From assembly GCF_000934725.1 (NCBI RefSeq), contig NZ_JYNS01000012.1, forward strand, positions 62,001 to 126,000: a stretch of DNA of 64,000 nucleotides, read 5' to 3'. The position numbers and the translations under genes were made by a program. This DNA is from Methyloterricola oryzae (GTDB lineage: Bacteria > Pseudomonadota > Gammaproteobacteria > Methylococcales > Methylococcaceae). The notes under the pieces were generated by a model. That model did no database searches. It saw nothing but the letters and a program-made list of their open reading frames with translations, and was not told the DNA's origin. This document shows, one piece after another, positions 37,299-45,899 of this stretch (positions within the stretch are counted from its first letter, which is position 1; each line of letters opens with the position of its first letter).

Positions 37299-37706
37299 AT
37301 GAAATATTTATGCCTGGCGTACGAATCGGAAGCCACCCTCGATGCTCTGAATCCCGAAGAATGGGATGCCTTGCGCCGTGAAACGCTGGATTACGTGGAA
37401 ACACTCCGCGGCAATGGCCGCCTGATTGCGGCAAACGCCCTTCAAAGCGTCCGAACCGCGGCGACGGCGCGGGTCCGGAATGGCAAAGCCATGATAACGG
37501 ACGGCCCGTTCGCAGAAACCAAAGAGACTTTGGGCGGCTTCTTTTTGATCGAGGCAACCGATATGAACGACGCGATCCAGATGGCATTGAAATGGCCCTC
37601 GGCGCGTATCGGCAGCATTGAGGTACGCCCCATCGAGGAAACACTCCGGCTGGAGAGCCGCTATGGCGGAATTCAGGGATCAAGCCACCGGAGTTCCACC
37701 TCATGA
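37299..37706 (+). CDS. DGPF (YCII-related) domain protein, third paralogue
   Basis: A 135-residue protein close to the first DGPF gene: MKYLCLAYESEATLDAL, ITDGPFAETKETLGGFFLIEA, IEVRPIEETLRL. GGGAGCGATGAG precedes the ATG. Its stop overlaps the start of the next gene (ATGA), so it is coupled to the VOC protein. The last 15 residues are not conserved. Confidence 0.9.
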   Translation: MKYLCLAYESEATLDALNPEEWDALRRETLDYVETLRGNGRLIAANALQSVRTAATARVRNGKAMITDGPFAETKETLGGFFLIEATDMNDAIQMALKWPSARIGSIEVRPIEETLRLESRYGGIQGSSHRSSTS

Positions 37707-38179
37707 CGCAAAGAATCACGCCCTTTCTCTGGTTCGACACCCAGGCCGAGGAAGCCATGCACTTCTATGTCTCGGTATTCAAGAACTCGCGCGTAGGCTC
37801 CATCACACGCTACGGGGCTGCCGGTCCAGGACCTGAAGGTTCGGTCATGACCTGCACCTTCGAACTCGAAGACCAGGAGTTCGTCGCCCTCAACGGCGGC
37901 CCCCATTACGCGTTCAGCCCCGCCATTTCCTTTGTTGTCAATTGCGCCACACAGGACGAGGTGGACGAACTCTGGGAAAAGCTCTCCGCCGGCGGCAAGC
38001 CTGTCCAATGCGGTTGGCTGACCGACCGCTTCGGTGTGTCCTGGCAGATCGTGCCATCGGTGCTAGGCCATCTGTTGAACGACCCGGACTCGGCCAAATC
38101 ACAACGCGTCATGCGAGCCATGTTGGGCATGACCAAACTGGACATCGCCGCATTGCAATATGCCTGCGAGCGGCCCTAG
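37703..38179 (+). CDS. VOC superfamily (PhnB-like) protein
   Basis: A 158-residue protein starting TQRITPFLWFDTQAEEAMHFYVSVFKNSRV with ALNGGPHYAFSPAISFVVNC and DRFGVSWQIVPSVLG, the pattern of PhnB-like VOC proteins often labelled 3-demethylubiquinone-9 methyltransferase domain. It is probably a small metal-binding or ligand-binding dimer, not a methyltransferase. It lies between the third DGPF gene and the sigma factor, as in many ECF42 loci. Confidence 0.9.
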   Translation: MTQRITPFLWFDTQAEEAMHFYVSVFKNSRVGSITRYGAAGPGPEGSVMTCTFELEDQEFVALNGGPHYAFSPAISFVVNCATQDEVDELWEKLSAGGKPVQCGWLTDRFGVSWQIVPSVLGHLLNDPDSAKSQRVMRAMLGMTKLDIAALQYACERP

Positions 38180-38199
38180 CCAGCCATAGCGAGCTTTCC

Positions 38200-39468
38200 A
38201 TGGAACAAAAAGGGAAGCAGGATATCGCGGAGGTGGTAGCCGCCATCTACCGGACAGAATCTCGCCGCGTCTTCGCTACCCTGGTCCGGTTGCTGGGCTA
38301 TTTCGACCTGGCCGAGGAAGCCCTGCATGACGCCTTCCGCGCAGCATTGGAGCAATGGCCCAGTCAGGGGATCCCCTGCCAGCCTCGGGCCTGGCTGGTC
38401 TCGACGGGTCGGTTCAAAGCCATCGATGCCCTGCGACGCCGGGCCCGATTTGAGCCATTGGATGATGCAGCCGACACTATCGATCCACGCAGCGAGCAGG
38501 AGACTGCGTGGATGGATAACGATGTGGAAGACGACCGACTGCGTCTGATCTTTACTTGCTGCCACCCTGCCCTGGCGCCCGACGCTCGCATCGCCCTCAC
38601 CTTGCGTGAAGTGTGCGGACTTACCACCGAAGAGATCGCCCGCGCCTACCTCGCGGCAGTGCCAACCATGGCCCAGCGCATCGTGCGCGCCAAGGCCAAA
38701 ATCCGCGACGCGCGCATTCCCTATCAGGTCCCGGCTCGGGAGGAACTGCCCGAGCGGCTGGATGCGGTTCTGCGCGTGGTGTATCTGGTCTATAACGAAG
38801 GCTATTCCGCCTCATTTGGAAACTCCTTGACCCGAGGCGATCTTTCCGATGAAGCGATTCGGCTCGGCCGCTTGATCGTCCAACTCATGCCGGAAGCGGA
38901 AGTCTTGGGTTTGCTGGCGCTGATGCTGCTGCATGAATCCCGTCGTCAGGCCCGGACTGCGCCTAACGGTGAACTGATCCTTTTGGAACGGCAGGATCGC
39001 CTCCTATGGGACTCCGCCAAAATTGCCGAAGGCATCGCTTTGCTGGAACAAGCACTGAACTCACCCCGCTTCGGGCCTTACACGCTTCAAGCCGCCATCG
39101 CCGCCGTGCACGCGGAAGCGCCAAGCAGCGGCGATACCGATTGGCCCCAAATCGTAGGTTTATATGACGTACTGATGCGAATCGACCCTTCGCCGATCAT
39201 CGCGTTGAACAGGGCGGTGGCGTTGGCAATGCGCGACGGCCCCGCAATCGGCCTTACTCATGTCGACGACCTCCTGGCACAGGGCGAATTGGCAAACTAT
39301 CACCTCGCTCACGCCGCCAGGGCCGACCTATGCCGGCGACTGGGCAGAATTGCCGCCGCGCGTGAGGCCTACGAGCGTGCCCTCGAACTCGCCAGGCAGG
39401 AACCGGAGCGACGGTTTCTGCTCAGTCGGTTGCAGGAGTTGGCAAGGCATCCCGGCGGTGAGCGGTAA
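38200..39468 (+). CDS. RNA polymerase sigma factor of the ECF42 type
   Basis: A 422-residue sigma factor. Region 2 is RTESRRVFATLVRLLGYFDLAEEALHDAFRAAL and QPRAWLVSTGRFKAIDALRRR; region 4 is LTLREVCGLTTEEIARAYLAAVPTMAQRIVRAKAKI. It continues with the long C-terminal extension of this group (VYLVYNEGYSASFG, LLALMLLHESRRQAR, helical repeats to the end), thought to replace an anti-sigma factor. ECF42 genes are known to sit beside DGPF genes, as here, where three of them precede it. I use the ATG at 38200, 20 bases after the VOC stop; the frame is open further upstream but only as an overlap. Confidence 0.93.
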   Translation: MEQKGKQDIAEVVAAIYRTESRRVFATLVRLLGYFDLAEEALHDAFRAALEQWPSQGIPCQPRAWLVSTGRFKAIDALRRRARFEPLDDAADTIDPRSEQETAWMDNDVEDDRLRLIFTCCHPALAPDARIALTLREVCGLTTEEIARAYLAAVPTMAQRIVRAKAKIRDARIPYQVPAREELPERLDAVLRVVYLVYNEGYSASFGNSLTRGDLSDEAIRLGRLIVQLMPEAEVLGLLALMLLHESRRQARTAPNGELILLERQDRLLWDSAKIAEGIALLEQALNSPRFGPYTLQAAIAAVHAEAPSSGDTDWPQIVGLYDVLMRIDPSPIIALNRAVALAMRDGPAIGLTHVDDLLAQGELANYHLAHAARADLCRRLGRIAAAREAYERALELARQEPERRFLLSRLQELARHPGGER

Positions 39469-39520
39469 GCGTGTGACGGAGAAAAGGCTGCATCGAAGCC
39501 CTTTCTCCGGATTTCCCCGC

Positions 39521-40723
39521 TCAGAGCGAAAACAGCTCACGCAGCAATTTCAAGAATTTGGGCCCGACGCCTTTGACCTTCGAGACATCTTCAAACGTCG
39601 AAAACGGCCTTGCGGCGATGATGCTTTCTGCTGTCTTTCTGGGCACGCCTTTCAAGGATGCCAATTCATCCAGTGTCACTTGATTGATGGACGCACCAGT
39701 GACCGTGCTGGCGCTTTCCACCGGGCTGGGCTCGCTGACTTGGGCCGGTGACCTTTTGCCGTCCCCGAAATTGACTGTGATGACATTGTCCTGATCGCCG
39801 CGCACCGCAATGCCCTTCTGCTTCACGACATAAGGGGCAGCAAAGTTGATGGCATCCTGCGTAATGTAAGCACTACCGTCCCACTCACGCAGCATCAGGC
39901 TTAGATACCAGGTACCCTCGGGAGCTTCGTGAAAATCTGCCTGAACGTTAAGATCCTGCACGAACTGCTGACCGTGAACCTGCCCGATGCTAACCCCAGC
40001 CAAGGCAAAGCCCTCAAAGTAGCCACCTTGATAGGGCTGATGAAGGGCCCACAATTCCAATGACAAGGTTCCACTGATATTGCCCGACTGACGTCGGCTG
40101 ACAATTTCGCCAACATTCATGGAAATTCGGTTGTTCTGCAGGTCATAGCCACAGTTGCCTTGCAGAAGCAAGTCACCCGGCACAGGTCTGGTGCCATGGG
40201 ACTGAATGAGGGACTCGTTGCTGATCCAATGTCCCGTTTGGGCGTCAAAGTTGGCGGACTTCGTCTGCTCCACGAAGCTGACATGGGTCACCGCCTGATT
40301 GCCGTATACCGCTTGCCCAGGGCGAGAATCGGTTCTGTAGGGGAGCGCGAAATTCACAAAGTCGCGGGTCTCAAAAGCGCTTCCGTTCCATTCCCGCAGC
40401 ATCAAGGTGAGCTGCCAGGAACCTGCGGGTGGTTCCTGGAATGCCAGGTCCCACGTGCTTGGGCCAATGACGTGCTGGCCCCGCAATTCGCCGATGGCTA
40501 TTCCCGCCAAGGGGATTCCGCAAAAATCCAAGCCCCGATAGGGTTCATTCAAGGCCCAAAGCTCGAGGGACAGGGTCCCGCTGAGATTTCCCGATGGGCG
40601 ATTACTGAAAATTTCCCCAGTATTCAAGATAAGACGATTATTTGTAATTGTATAACCGCTCGTGCCATTAAACCCCAACTCTATCGATTGGGGATAGGTA
40701 ACCAGATTTTGGATTGCATGCAT
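39521..40723 (-). CDS. Protein with two tandem beta-rich repeats and a helix-hairpin-helix tail
   Basis: A 400-residue protein with no signal peptide. Residues about 1-128 and 180-300 are two copies of one domain; conserved in both are NxGEI.S.RxSGNxSGTLSLELWAL, then PY.G, LAG..IG...GQ, and TLMLREWNGSAF versus SLMLREWDGSAY, ending NFA.PY. After a Ser/Pro-rich linker (about 315-340) comes a ComEA-like helix-hairpin-helix pair: INQVTLDELASLKGVPRK and STFEDVSKVKGVGPK. The tail suggests DNA or protein binding by two HhH motifs, while the repeats look like a beta-sandwich. I know no family with this arrangement. It is convergent with the sigma factor gene and has no strong ribosome site. Confidence 0.85.
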   Translation of the reverse strand: MHAIQNLVTYPQSIELGFNGTSGYTITNNRLILNTGEIFSNRPSGNLSGTLSLELWALNEPYRGLDFCGIPLAGIAIGELRGQHVIGPSTWDLAFQEPPAGSWQLTLMLREWNGSAFETRDFVNFALPYRTDSRPGQAVYGNQAVTHVSFVEQTKSANFDAQTGHWISNESLIQSHGTRPVPGDLLLQGNCGYDLQNNRISMNVGEIVSRRQSGNISGTLSLELWALHQPYQGGYFEGFALAGVSIGQVHGQQFVQDLNVQADFHEAPEGTWYLSLMLREWDGSAYITQDAINFAAPYVVKQKGIAVRGDQDNVITVNFGDGKRSPAQVSEPSPVESASTVTGASINQVTLDELASLKGVPRKTAESIIAARPFSTFEDVSKVKGVGPKFLKLLRELFSL

Positions 40724-41108
40724 TGAAATGACTCAGTTATTGAGGAGGCGCCATTGTAGGGGAATAACGGAGCAATTCAAACCCACACTCAATTAGAATC
40801 TGAGACGCCCCCTAATAGTGCGCCATGCAACCTAATAGTGCAATTATGTAAGCATCTGCTGACTCGGTTTCAGAGCCTCGATCGGCTTTCTGGTAACCAT
40901 ACGGAGGATATGGCAGACATTCGGAGCCAGGGAGCTGCCATCGGGCAATTTGTGAATACTTCACAACTTTGATGGTGAATAGGATACGGAAGATCGGTTA
41001 CCGACCATGGAGACTATACCCAACCCCGATGCGATTCTGATGAATTGAATTACGAGTTGCCTTCGGGACATAAGGTCGAATCGAACACACACTGGAAGGA
41101 GAAGGTTC
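40724..41108. other. Intergenic region with a spaced direct repeat
   Basis: This 385-base gap lies between two divergent genes, 39521-40723 and 41109-41405, so it should hold both promoters. The clearest element is the direct repeat listed separately. No gene is seen. Confidence 0.5.
40811..40841. repeat. Direct repeat CCTAATAGTGC, two copies 20 bases apart
   Basis: CCTAATAGTGC occurs at 40811-40821 and again at 40831-40841. The 20-base period is close to two helical turns, which suits a dimeric DNA-binding protein. It lies about 90 bases upstream of the gene 39521-40723. Confidence 0.55.
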
Positions 41109-41405
41109 ATGGCAACTTGTAATGGTCGTACCGTTCTTGTCTCGATTATCACTGCTTGCGCACTGCTGGCGCCGTTGAGTGCCGCCCAGGCCCAAGGGAA
41201 ATCCGGCGCGAACAGCGTTGCTTTGGATGCTCAAAGTCCTGCCATCAAGAACCTTTCCGCCCGCGGAAGCATCGCGAAGGTGCCGGGAACCGTGCAGCAA
41301 ACCCGCAATCTTTCCGCCAGGGGCAGTCTGGCGCAGGTGACGCCGACTCAGAAGAACGAGCCGAAGGCGACCTTGAATGCCGCAGCCGATATGGCTGGTC
41401 TTTAG
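41109..41405 (+). CDS. Small exported protein with an internal repeat
   Basis: A 98-residue protein: signal peptide (ISIITA-type core to AAQAQ), then a short mature part in which NLSARGSIAKV is repeated as NLSARGSLAQV about 20 residues apart, ending ADMAGL. GGAAGGAG before the ATG is a strong ribosome site. The mature chain is polar and has no Cys. I do not recognise a family. Confidence 0.78.
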   Translation: MATCNGRTVLVSIITACALLAPLSAAQAQGKSGANSVALDAQSPAIKNLSARGSIAKVPGTVQQTRNLSARGSLAQVTPTQKNEPKATLNAAADMAGL

Positions 41406-41776
41406 GCGCACGCTCCATCGAATCGGGCGCTTCCCAGCCGCAACTCAGCGCCGGATTTAGAACTCGTTCTTGAACACGCTTCGTCCAGGGAAGGACGACC
41501 CTCAAGCGAGCTTTGATTTCAAACGGGGGAAACGGGCAATCAATCCCCGGCTCTCCGCGTCGCCCTCAGGCAGACTCCAGATTTCACTTCTTCAATTTTT
41601 CGATCTCGCCTACATGCGTGAGACCCTCAGTCCGAGTTCGGCAGCCAGCTCGATCCGATCTGCTGGCAGAGGAATGGTCGCAAGTCTGTCTCGCGCTACA
41701 AACTTCAACCCCCGCCATGTTAAGGTTTCAGACTGCCCCGAGGACTTTCCCCCTCCACCAAATCCGCAGTGTGCCC
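41406..41776. other. Intergenic region before the threonine aldolase
   Basis: No clear gene. On the minus strand a short stretch around 41620-41720 reads as protein-like (DRLATIPLPADRIELAAE), interrupted by stops on both sides, and could be a small remnant; support is weak. No clear promoter or terminator was found. Confidence 0.35.
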
Positions 41777-42817
41777 ATGAATCAAGGCCCCCAATTTGCG
41801 AGCGATAACTGGTCCGGGCTATGTCCGGAAGCCATGGAATTTTTCGTCCGGGCCAATGCCGGCAGCGCGCCCGCATACGGGAATGACGAGTGGACTTCGC
41901 GCGCCGCGGACGCCATTCGCGAACTATTCGAGCACGATGCGGAGATTTTCTTCGCCTTCAATGGCACGGCGGCGAACAGCATGGCGCTGGCGCATTTGTG
42001 CCGGCCCTATCAAGCCGTCATCTGCCATGCCTGGTCACATATAGAGACCGATGAATGCGGAGCTCCTGGATTCTTCACGCAAGGCGCGCGCCTGCTGCTC
42101 GCCAGGAGCCAGTCCGGCAAGCTGACACCGGACGCCGTCGAGCAACTCGCAAGCCATGATGGTGACTTCCGCTTTCCCAAGCCAGCGGTCTTAAGCCTCA
42201 CCCAGTCCACCGAGGTCGGCACCATCTACACGCCATGTGAGATCGCCCTGCTCGCCCAGCTAGCCCAGGAGCGGAACATGAAAGTCCATATGGATGGTGC
42301 GCGCCTGATGAACGCGGTCGCGGCGCTCGCTACGAGTCCCGCCGAGGCAACTTGGAAAGCCGGTGTGGACGTCTTGAGTCTGGGCGCTTCCAAAAATGGC
42401 GGCGGAATCGGTGATACGGTCGTCTTCTTCGACCGAGAATTGGCGCGTGACTTTGAGTTTCGCTGCAAGCAAAGCGGCCAGATGGCCGCCAAGATGCGCC
42501 TGATCGCTGCGCCCTTGCTGGGCCTGATCGAGAGCGGCGCATGGCTCCGCAACGCCCGCCATGCCAACGAATGCGCAGCTTACCTTGCAAAGCGATTGAG
42601 CCAGGTGGGCGTCGAGCCGAGGTTTCCGCCAGAGGCCAATGCAGTTTTCGTTCAATTGCCGGAGCGCGCAGTGGATGAACTCCGCCATCGCGGCTGGCCA
42701 CTTCATGTCAGCGCTTGCCACGGGGCGGCGCGCTTCATGTGCGGATGGGATACGACCCGGGAGCAAATCGATCTTTTGCTCAACGATCTCGAGCAATCCC
42801 TCCGCAATCAATCTTGA
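41777..42817 (+). CDS. ltaE: Low-specificity L-threonine aldolase family protein
   Basis: A 346-residue PLP enzyme of the beta-eliminating lyase fold. It starts NQGPQFASDNWSGLCPEAM, has AYGNDEWTSRAADAIRELF, ALAHLCRPYQAVICHAWSHI, MKVHMDGARLMNA and the PLP-Lys206 in LGASKNGGGIGD. It should split threonine or allo-threonine to glycine and acetaldehyde. Length is normal. I start at the ATG at 41777, where the family similarity begins; an upstream extension of the frame has no similarity and no signal. Confidence 0.93.
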   Translation: MNQGPQFASDNWSGLCPEAMEFFVRANAGSAPAYGNDEWTSRAADAIRELFEHDAEIFFAFNGTAANSMALAHLCRPYQAVICHAWSHIETDECGAPGFFTQGARLLLARSQSGKLTPDAVEQLASHDGDFRFPKPAVLSLTQSTEVGTIYTPCEIALLAQLAQERNMKVHMDGARLMNAVAALATSPAEATWKAGVDVLSLGASKNGGGIGDTVVFFDRELARDFEFRCKQSGQMAAKMRLIAAPLLGLIESGAWLRNARHANECAAYLAKRLSQVGVEPRFPPEANAVFVQLPERAVDELRHRGWPLHVSACHGAARFMCGWDTTREQIDLLLNDLEQSLRNQS

Positions 42818-42999
42818 CTGGTTAAGATCACTGCCCCCCCTTGCATTGCGCCCGACTGTTGAAGACTCGGATCGAGGCGCCAACCGAACCTGCCTTGCTT
42901 CGGCGGCACGCATGCGTGAATCCGCAACTTCGGACAAGTGGTATTCCTCTTTCGGGCTTAACGGGACTGAATGCGCTCAGGTCATGCTCGCCCGCGCTT

Positions 43000-43455
43000 T
43001 TACAGGCGCCCCAACTCCTCCGCATCCGGCAACACGATGATATGGATTTGGGGTTTTACCCGAACAGGATTTCCACTGGAATCGAATCCGAAAAGAAATG
43101 TCTCCACCTCGACGAAATCATCGATGCCAGGCGTCAGTTTGTGAGTGATTTCGGCGTAAATTTCCTCGGCAACCCGCTGCGCGGCCTCATTCCGGGTATG
43201 GAATACATCAGCGATTTCCCAATCGGCCCCATTCTTGGCAGCGGCATGAATCACCTCAACCTCGGGCACAAGATAGCCTTCGCCGAATTCGGTGACAAGC
43301 GCACACGACTTGAAAGCCTTAGCGACTTCCCATACCGTCCTGCCCGCCCGCAACAGCTCGGGAATTGCGATATAAGGGTCGCGGCGTAAGCGCTCCCCAA
43401 TCCGCCTCAGCGCCGGTGTATCCCAAAGTTGATCGAAGAACTCATCGTCGGACAT
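43000..43455 (-). CDS. Hypothetical protein
   Basis: A 151-residue soluble protein starting MSDDEFFDQLWDTPALRRI. It contains RTVWEVAKAFKSCALVTEFGEGYL, DVFHTRNEAAQRVAEEIYAEI and VRVKPQIHIIVLPDAEELG. I do not recognise the family. The ATG at 43455 follows GAGA. The longer frame adds 24 residues with no signal. It is convergent with the threonine aldolase gene. Confidence 0.75.
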   Translation of the reverse strand: MSDDEFFDQLWDTPALRRIGERLRRDPYIAIPELLRAGRTVWEVAKAFKSCALVTEFGEGYLVPEVEVIHAAAKNGADWEIADVFHTRNEAAQRVAEEIYAEITHKLTPGIDDFVEVETFLFGFDSSGNPVRVKPQIHIIVLPDAEELGRL

Positions 43456-43645
43456 TCTCGTTTTCCGCGCGCTTGCTGCCGGTCTTGGGACAGGAGCATA
43501 CCGGAATGGCCGTGTCTCTGAATGCATTCACGCCCACCGATAGCACCGAATGGACTATTGAATCAATCGGCGCAACGATGGCCCGAGAATCCAAAGCCCC
43601 TATGGTAAGATCAGCCGAAACCCTGGATCATGCGGAGAATTTGAC

Positions 43646-43837
43646 GTGAGTGAGTGGCAACCCATCGCATCGGCACCCAAGGATGGCACCGAAATTCTGG
43701 TCTGCAAGGCGGGGTCAGAGGAGCTGGCGGAATTGATTTCTTGGAACCAGGTTTTGCTGCGCTGGCTGGACCGTAACGCCGAACCCTACTTCGGCGCTAC
43801 CCATTGGATGGCAATACCGCCATTTCCCGGGCACTGA
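43646..43837 (+). CDS. DUF551-like small protein
   Basis: A 63-residue protein starting SEWQPIASAPKDGTEILVCKAG and ending THWMAIPPFPGH. The W-PI-x-SAP-KDG-T pattern and the terminal HWM.LP.PP are those of short DUF551-type proteins common in prophages and bacterial genomes. The start is a GTG preceded by GGAGAATTT. Its job is unknown. Confidence 0.8.
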   Translation: MSEWQPIASAPKDGTEILVCKAGSEELAELISWNQVLLRWLDRNAEPYFGATHWMAIPPFPGH

Positions 43838-44098
43838 GCTTTGCAAGATTCCGCAGCGGCAACGACGCGCTTGCTGGAATCGGCCGGATCAGGTGCCATT
43901 CCGTGCGCTGTTGCTTCCACCCGGCGCAATCGGATACGCCGACGACTTCAGGCGCGACGGTACAGGTGTGTCCATTTTTCCACTGGCATCACAGCTACCA
44001 CGGCGCTGCGACATGCGCAGATTGCGATGCCGCAATTCCTGCAATGCGATAGGCCCGACTCAGCCATTACGGCGCAGGCAACGACAGCTTCCAAGTCA

Positions 44099-44338
44099 AT
44101 GAACGATAGAAATGAGCCTTTGGGCGAAATCGAAGCCATCCATTTACTGCGGACGGAGCTACGCCGGCTGACGGAGGCACTGGAAACCCTCATGGCAGAC
44201 GGATTCCCGATGCGACCCATGTCTGGCAGCCGCAATGGCGTCGAGGAGTGGGAACGATGGCACCTGGACATGGAGAAGCGTATCGCCGACGCTCAAAAGG
44301 CGCTGACCCGGACCGAGTTGTTGAGTCGCGACAGCTGA
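44099..44338 (+). CDS. Small hypothetical protein, probably helical
   Basis: A 79-residue charged protein: MNDRNEPLGEIEAIHLLRTELRRLTEALETLMADG and, after a Pro/Met patch, EEWERWHLDMEKRIADAQKAL. Two helices separated by a loop are likely. The frame is open upstream, but that part has no coding look. The ribosome site is weak and I do not recognise a family. Confidence 0.55.
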   Translation: MNDRNEPLGEIEAIHLLRTELRRLTEALETLMADGFPMRPMSGSRNGVEEWERWHLDMEKRIADAQKALTRTELLSRDS

Positions 44339-44411
44339 AGCAAAAAAGGCTTGCTTCAACCCATTCTCTACAAGATCCTGTCCAGCCCGCTGGCCAACAC
44401 CCGACAGACGC

Positions 44412-44870
44412 ATGAAATCAATCGCCGCCCTCAGCCTTCTAGCGCCGCTCTTGTTCACCGGTTGCAGTTCCATCAACTCGGAAATCAAGGATTCCGAAAA
44501 CCGCATCGAAGAACAACATCTGCTGGATGCCGGATTCAAGATCGTGATCGCGGACACCAAGGAGACTCAGGACATGATGAATACGCTGGCTCCTGAAGCT
44601 ATCACCCGGATAGAGCGGCCTGAGGGCGTTTTCTACATCTACGCCGATCCGGATACCTGCGCCTGCCTCTATGTGGGTCGCGATATTGAATTTCAGAAGT
44701 TGCAGCAACTGGCCGTTGATCGCCAACTATCCGATCAGGCGATGATCGCCCACGAGTTGAGTGAAGACCAGCAGTCCGGTTGGGGAACCATGACGCCGTG
44801 GGGATATTGGGGAGGGCCCGATGCATGGAACAATAATCCAAATGGCACGCCGGCATGGGATCCGCATTAA
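44412..44870 (+). CDS. Lipoprotein of unknown function
   Basis: A 152-residue protein with signal peptide and lipobox LLFTGC at residues 13-18. The middle has FKIVIADTKETQDMMNTL and GVFYIYADPDTCACLYVG, the end is rich in Trp, Gly, Pro and Asn (WGTMTPWGYWGGPDAWNN). Such tails occur in short secreted proteins annotated only as hypothetical. Its function is unknown. It is followed at once by the ISL3 remnant, whose end begins within 5 bases of the stop. Confidence 0.82.
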   Translation: MKSIAALSLLAPLLFTGCSSINSEIKDSENRIEEQHLLDAGFKIVIADTKETQDMMNTLAPEAITRIERPEGVFYIYADPDTCACLYVGRDIEFQKLQQLAVDRQLSDQAMIAHELSEDQQSGWGTMTPWGYWGGPDAWNNNPNGTPAWDPH

Positions 44871-44873
44871 ACT

Positions 44874-45183
44874 GGGGTCTACGCCAATTGGTGTGGAATC
44901 GGGTTTCATGTTGGTGGTGTTGCCGGGACATAGGGTGAAGCGAGCAAATGGGCGAGTTTGCCGACATCGGGGTAAATCACATTCAGCAGGTTTTCCAGAT
45001 TGCGATAGCCTCGAGCGCGGGCAATGGCCGCTTAAATCTGGCTGTTGATCGACTCAGCGGCGGCATTGGAAATACCCTGCTTGTAAGCGTTGATGATCAC
45101 CTGAAAGTGCTCACGAAAGGTCTTTGCGGGGCTTTTAAAGGCGCCAAGCCACAACGCCGGGCTCATGAGATCCTAGCTGTGTA
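44874..45183 (-). pseudogene. Remnant of an ISL3-family transposase with the element end
   Basis: On the minus strand the sequence reads as the end of an ISL3-type DDE transposase: TFREHFQVIINAYKQGISNA, AAESINSQI followed by a stop, then ARARGYRNLENLLNVIY. Other ISL3 proteins have NSKIQ at the stop position. After the end of the reading frame comes GGGGTCTACGCCAATTGGTG (44874-44893 on the plus strand), resembling a terminal inverted repeat. The N-terminal two thirds of the transposase are missing. Confidence 0.8.
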
Positions 45184-45245
45184 AAGCTGTCCGCGACCTG
45201 GAGCATTACGGCCATTCCGCGCCGGGACGGCCGGTGAAGTTCGCA

Positions 45246-45434
45246 TTACTGCCGTCCTTGCTGAATACGCCGCTGCATCGACCTTAGCCGCTGTTCGGCA
45301 GTCCCGATATGCAGACATTCACCGTGAACCTCGAATTGTTCCGCTAACTCGGTCAGGGTCTTGTCGCTTTTGATCGTCGCCAGGGCCACCTTGGCCTTGA
45401 AGGCCGCCGAGCGATTCCTTCTCTTTCGTTTCAT
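45246..45434 (-). pseudogene. Remnant of an IS3-family transposase subunit A
   Basis: The first 36 residues, MKRKRRNRSAAFKAKVALAT with IKSDKTLTELAEQFEVH, match the start of OrfA of IS3-group elements. The similarity then stops and the frame ends 26 residues later with unrelated sequence, so the gene is cut. Upstream, at 45501-45525, TGTCCGATTTTTCGGGGCCG resembles an IS3-type terminal repeat. OrfB is absent. Confidence 0.8.
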
Positions 45435-45606
45435 CTTCTGGGCTCAGGATCTGCCCTCTCGCGGGGGCGGTGATTAGAACAGAGACTTCACTTCAGCGGC
45501 TGTCCGATTTTTCGGGGCCGGTTCTGTTTGGACCTACAAGCTGGTTAGGGCATGTACGCGTCATCCGAATTTTGGGAGAGCAGACGTTCGTGAGTTGCTG
45601 GGGCAG

Positions 45607-45860
45607 TTAGGATCGAAGGCGCGAACTCGGAAGGTTGCCTTTATCAGGGATTACTGACCAGTCTTGCAAGCTGAGCCCAGTTACCCGCTGAAACTCGCGG
45701 GTGTTTTTGGTCACCAGAACTGCGCGTAATCCGAGCGCGTGGGCGGCGATGAGGAAACTTCGTCGGTCCAATGGGCGTGCCCTGCGCTTGTAACGTCGCC
45801 CTAAATGGGCCATAGGGGCGGGCGGACTCCCGGTCGAAAGGTCTGTGTCGCTGAAACGAG
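45607..45860 (-). pseudogene. Broken VapC-type PIN toxin
   Basis: The 3' part reads LIAAHALGLRAVLVTKNT and REFQRVTGLSLQDW, the C-terminal acidic site of VapC RNases. In a different frame just upstream the same strand gives RESARPYGPFRATLQAQG and TPIGPTKF, which is the preceding part of the same domain, so one frameshift lies at about 45760. The beginning of the gene with the first Asp is not found, and no antitoxin gene is seen next to it. Confidence 0.8.
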
Positions 45861-45899
45861 AGCCCGTCAGATGGACCTTGTCTCGCAACACCTCATTCA

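Noticed and set aside
40801-40845. Short direct repeat considered as a CRISPR start
   Set aside because: Only two 11-base copies with a 9-base spacer; CRISPR repeats are longer and arrays have more units. No cas gene is in the window.
43804-44052. Cys/His-rich frame (CPFFHWHH, CADCDAAIP) after the DUF551-like gene
   Set aside because: It starts inside the previous gene, has no ribosome site, and its Cys pattern does not match a known zinc-binding module.
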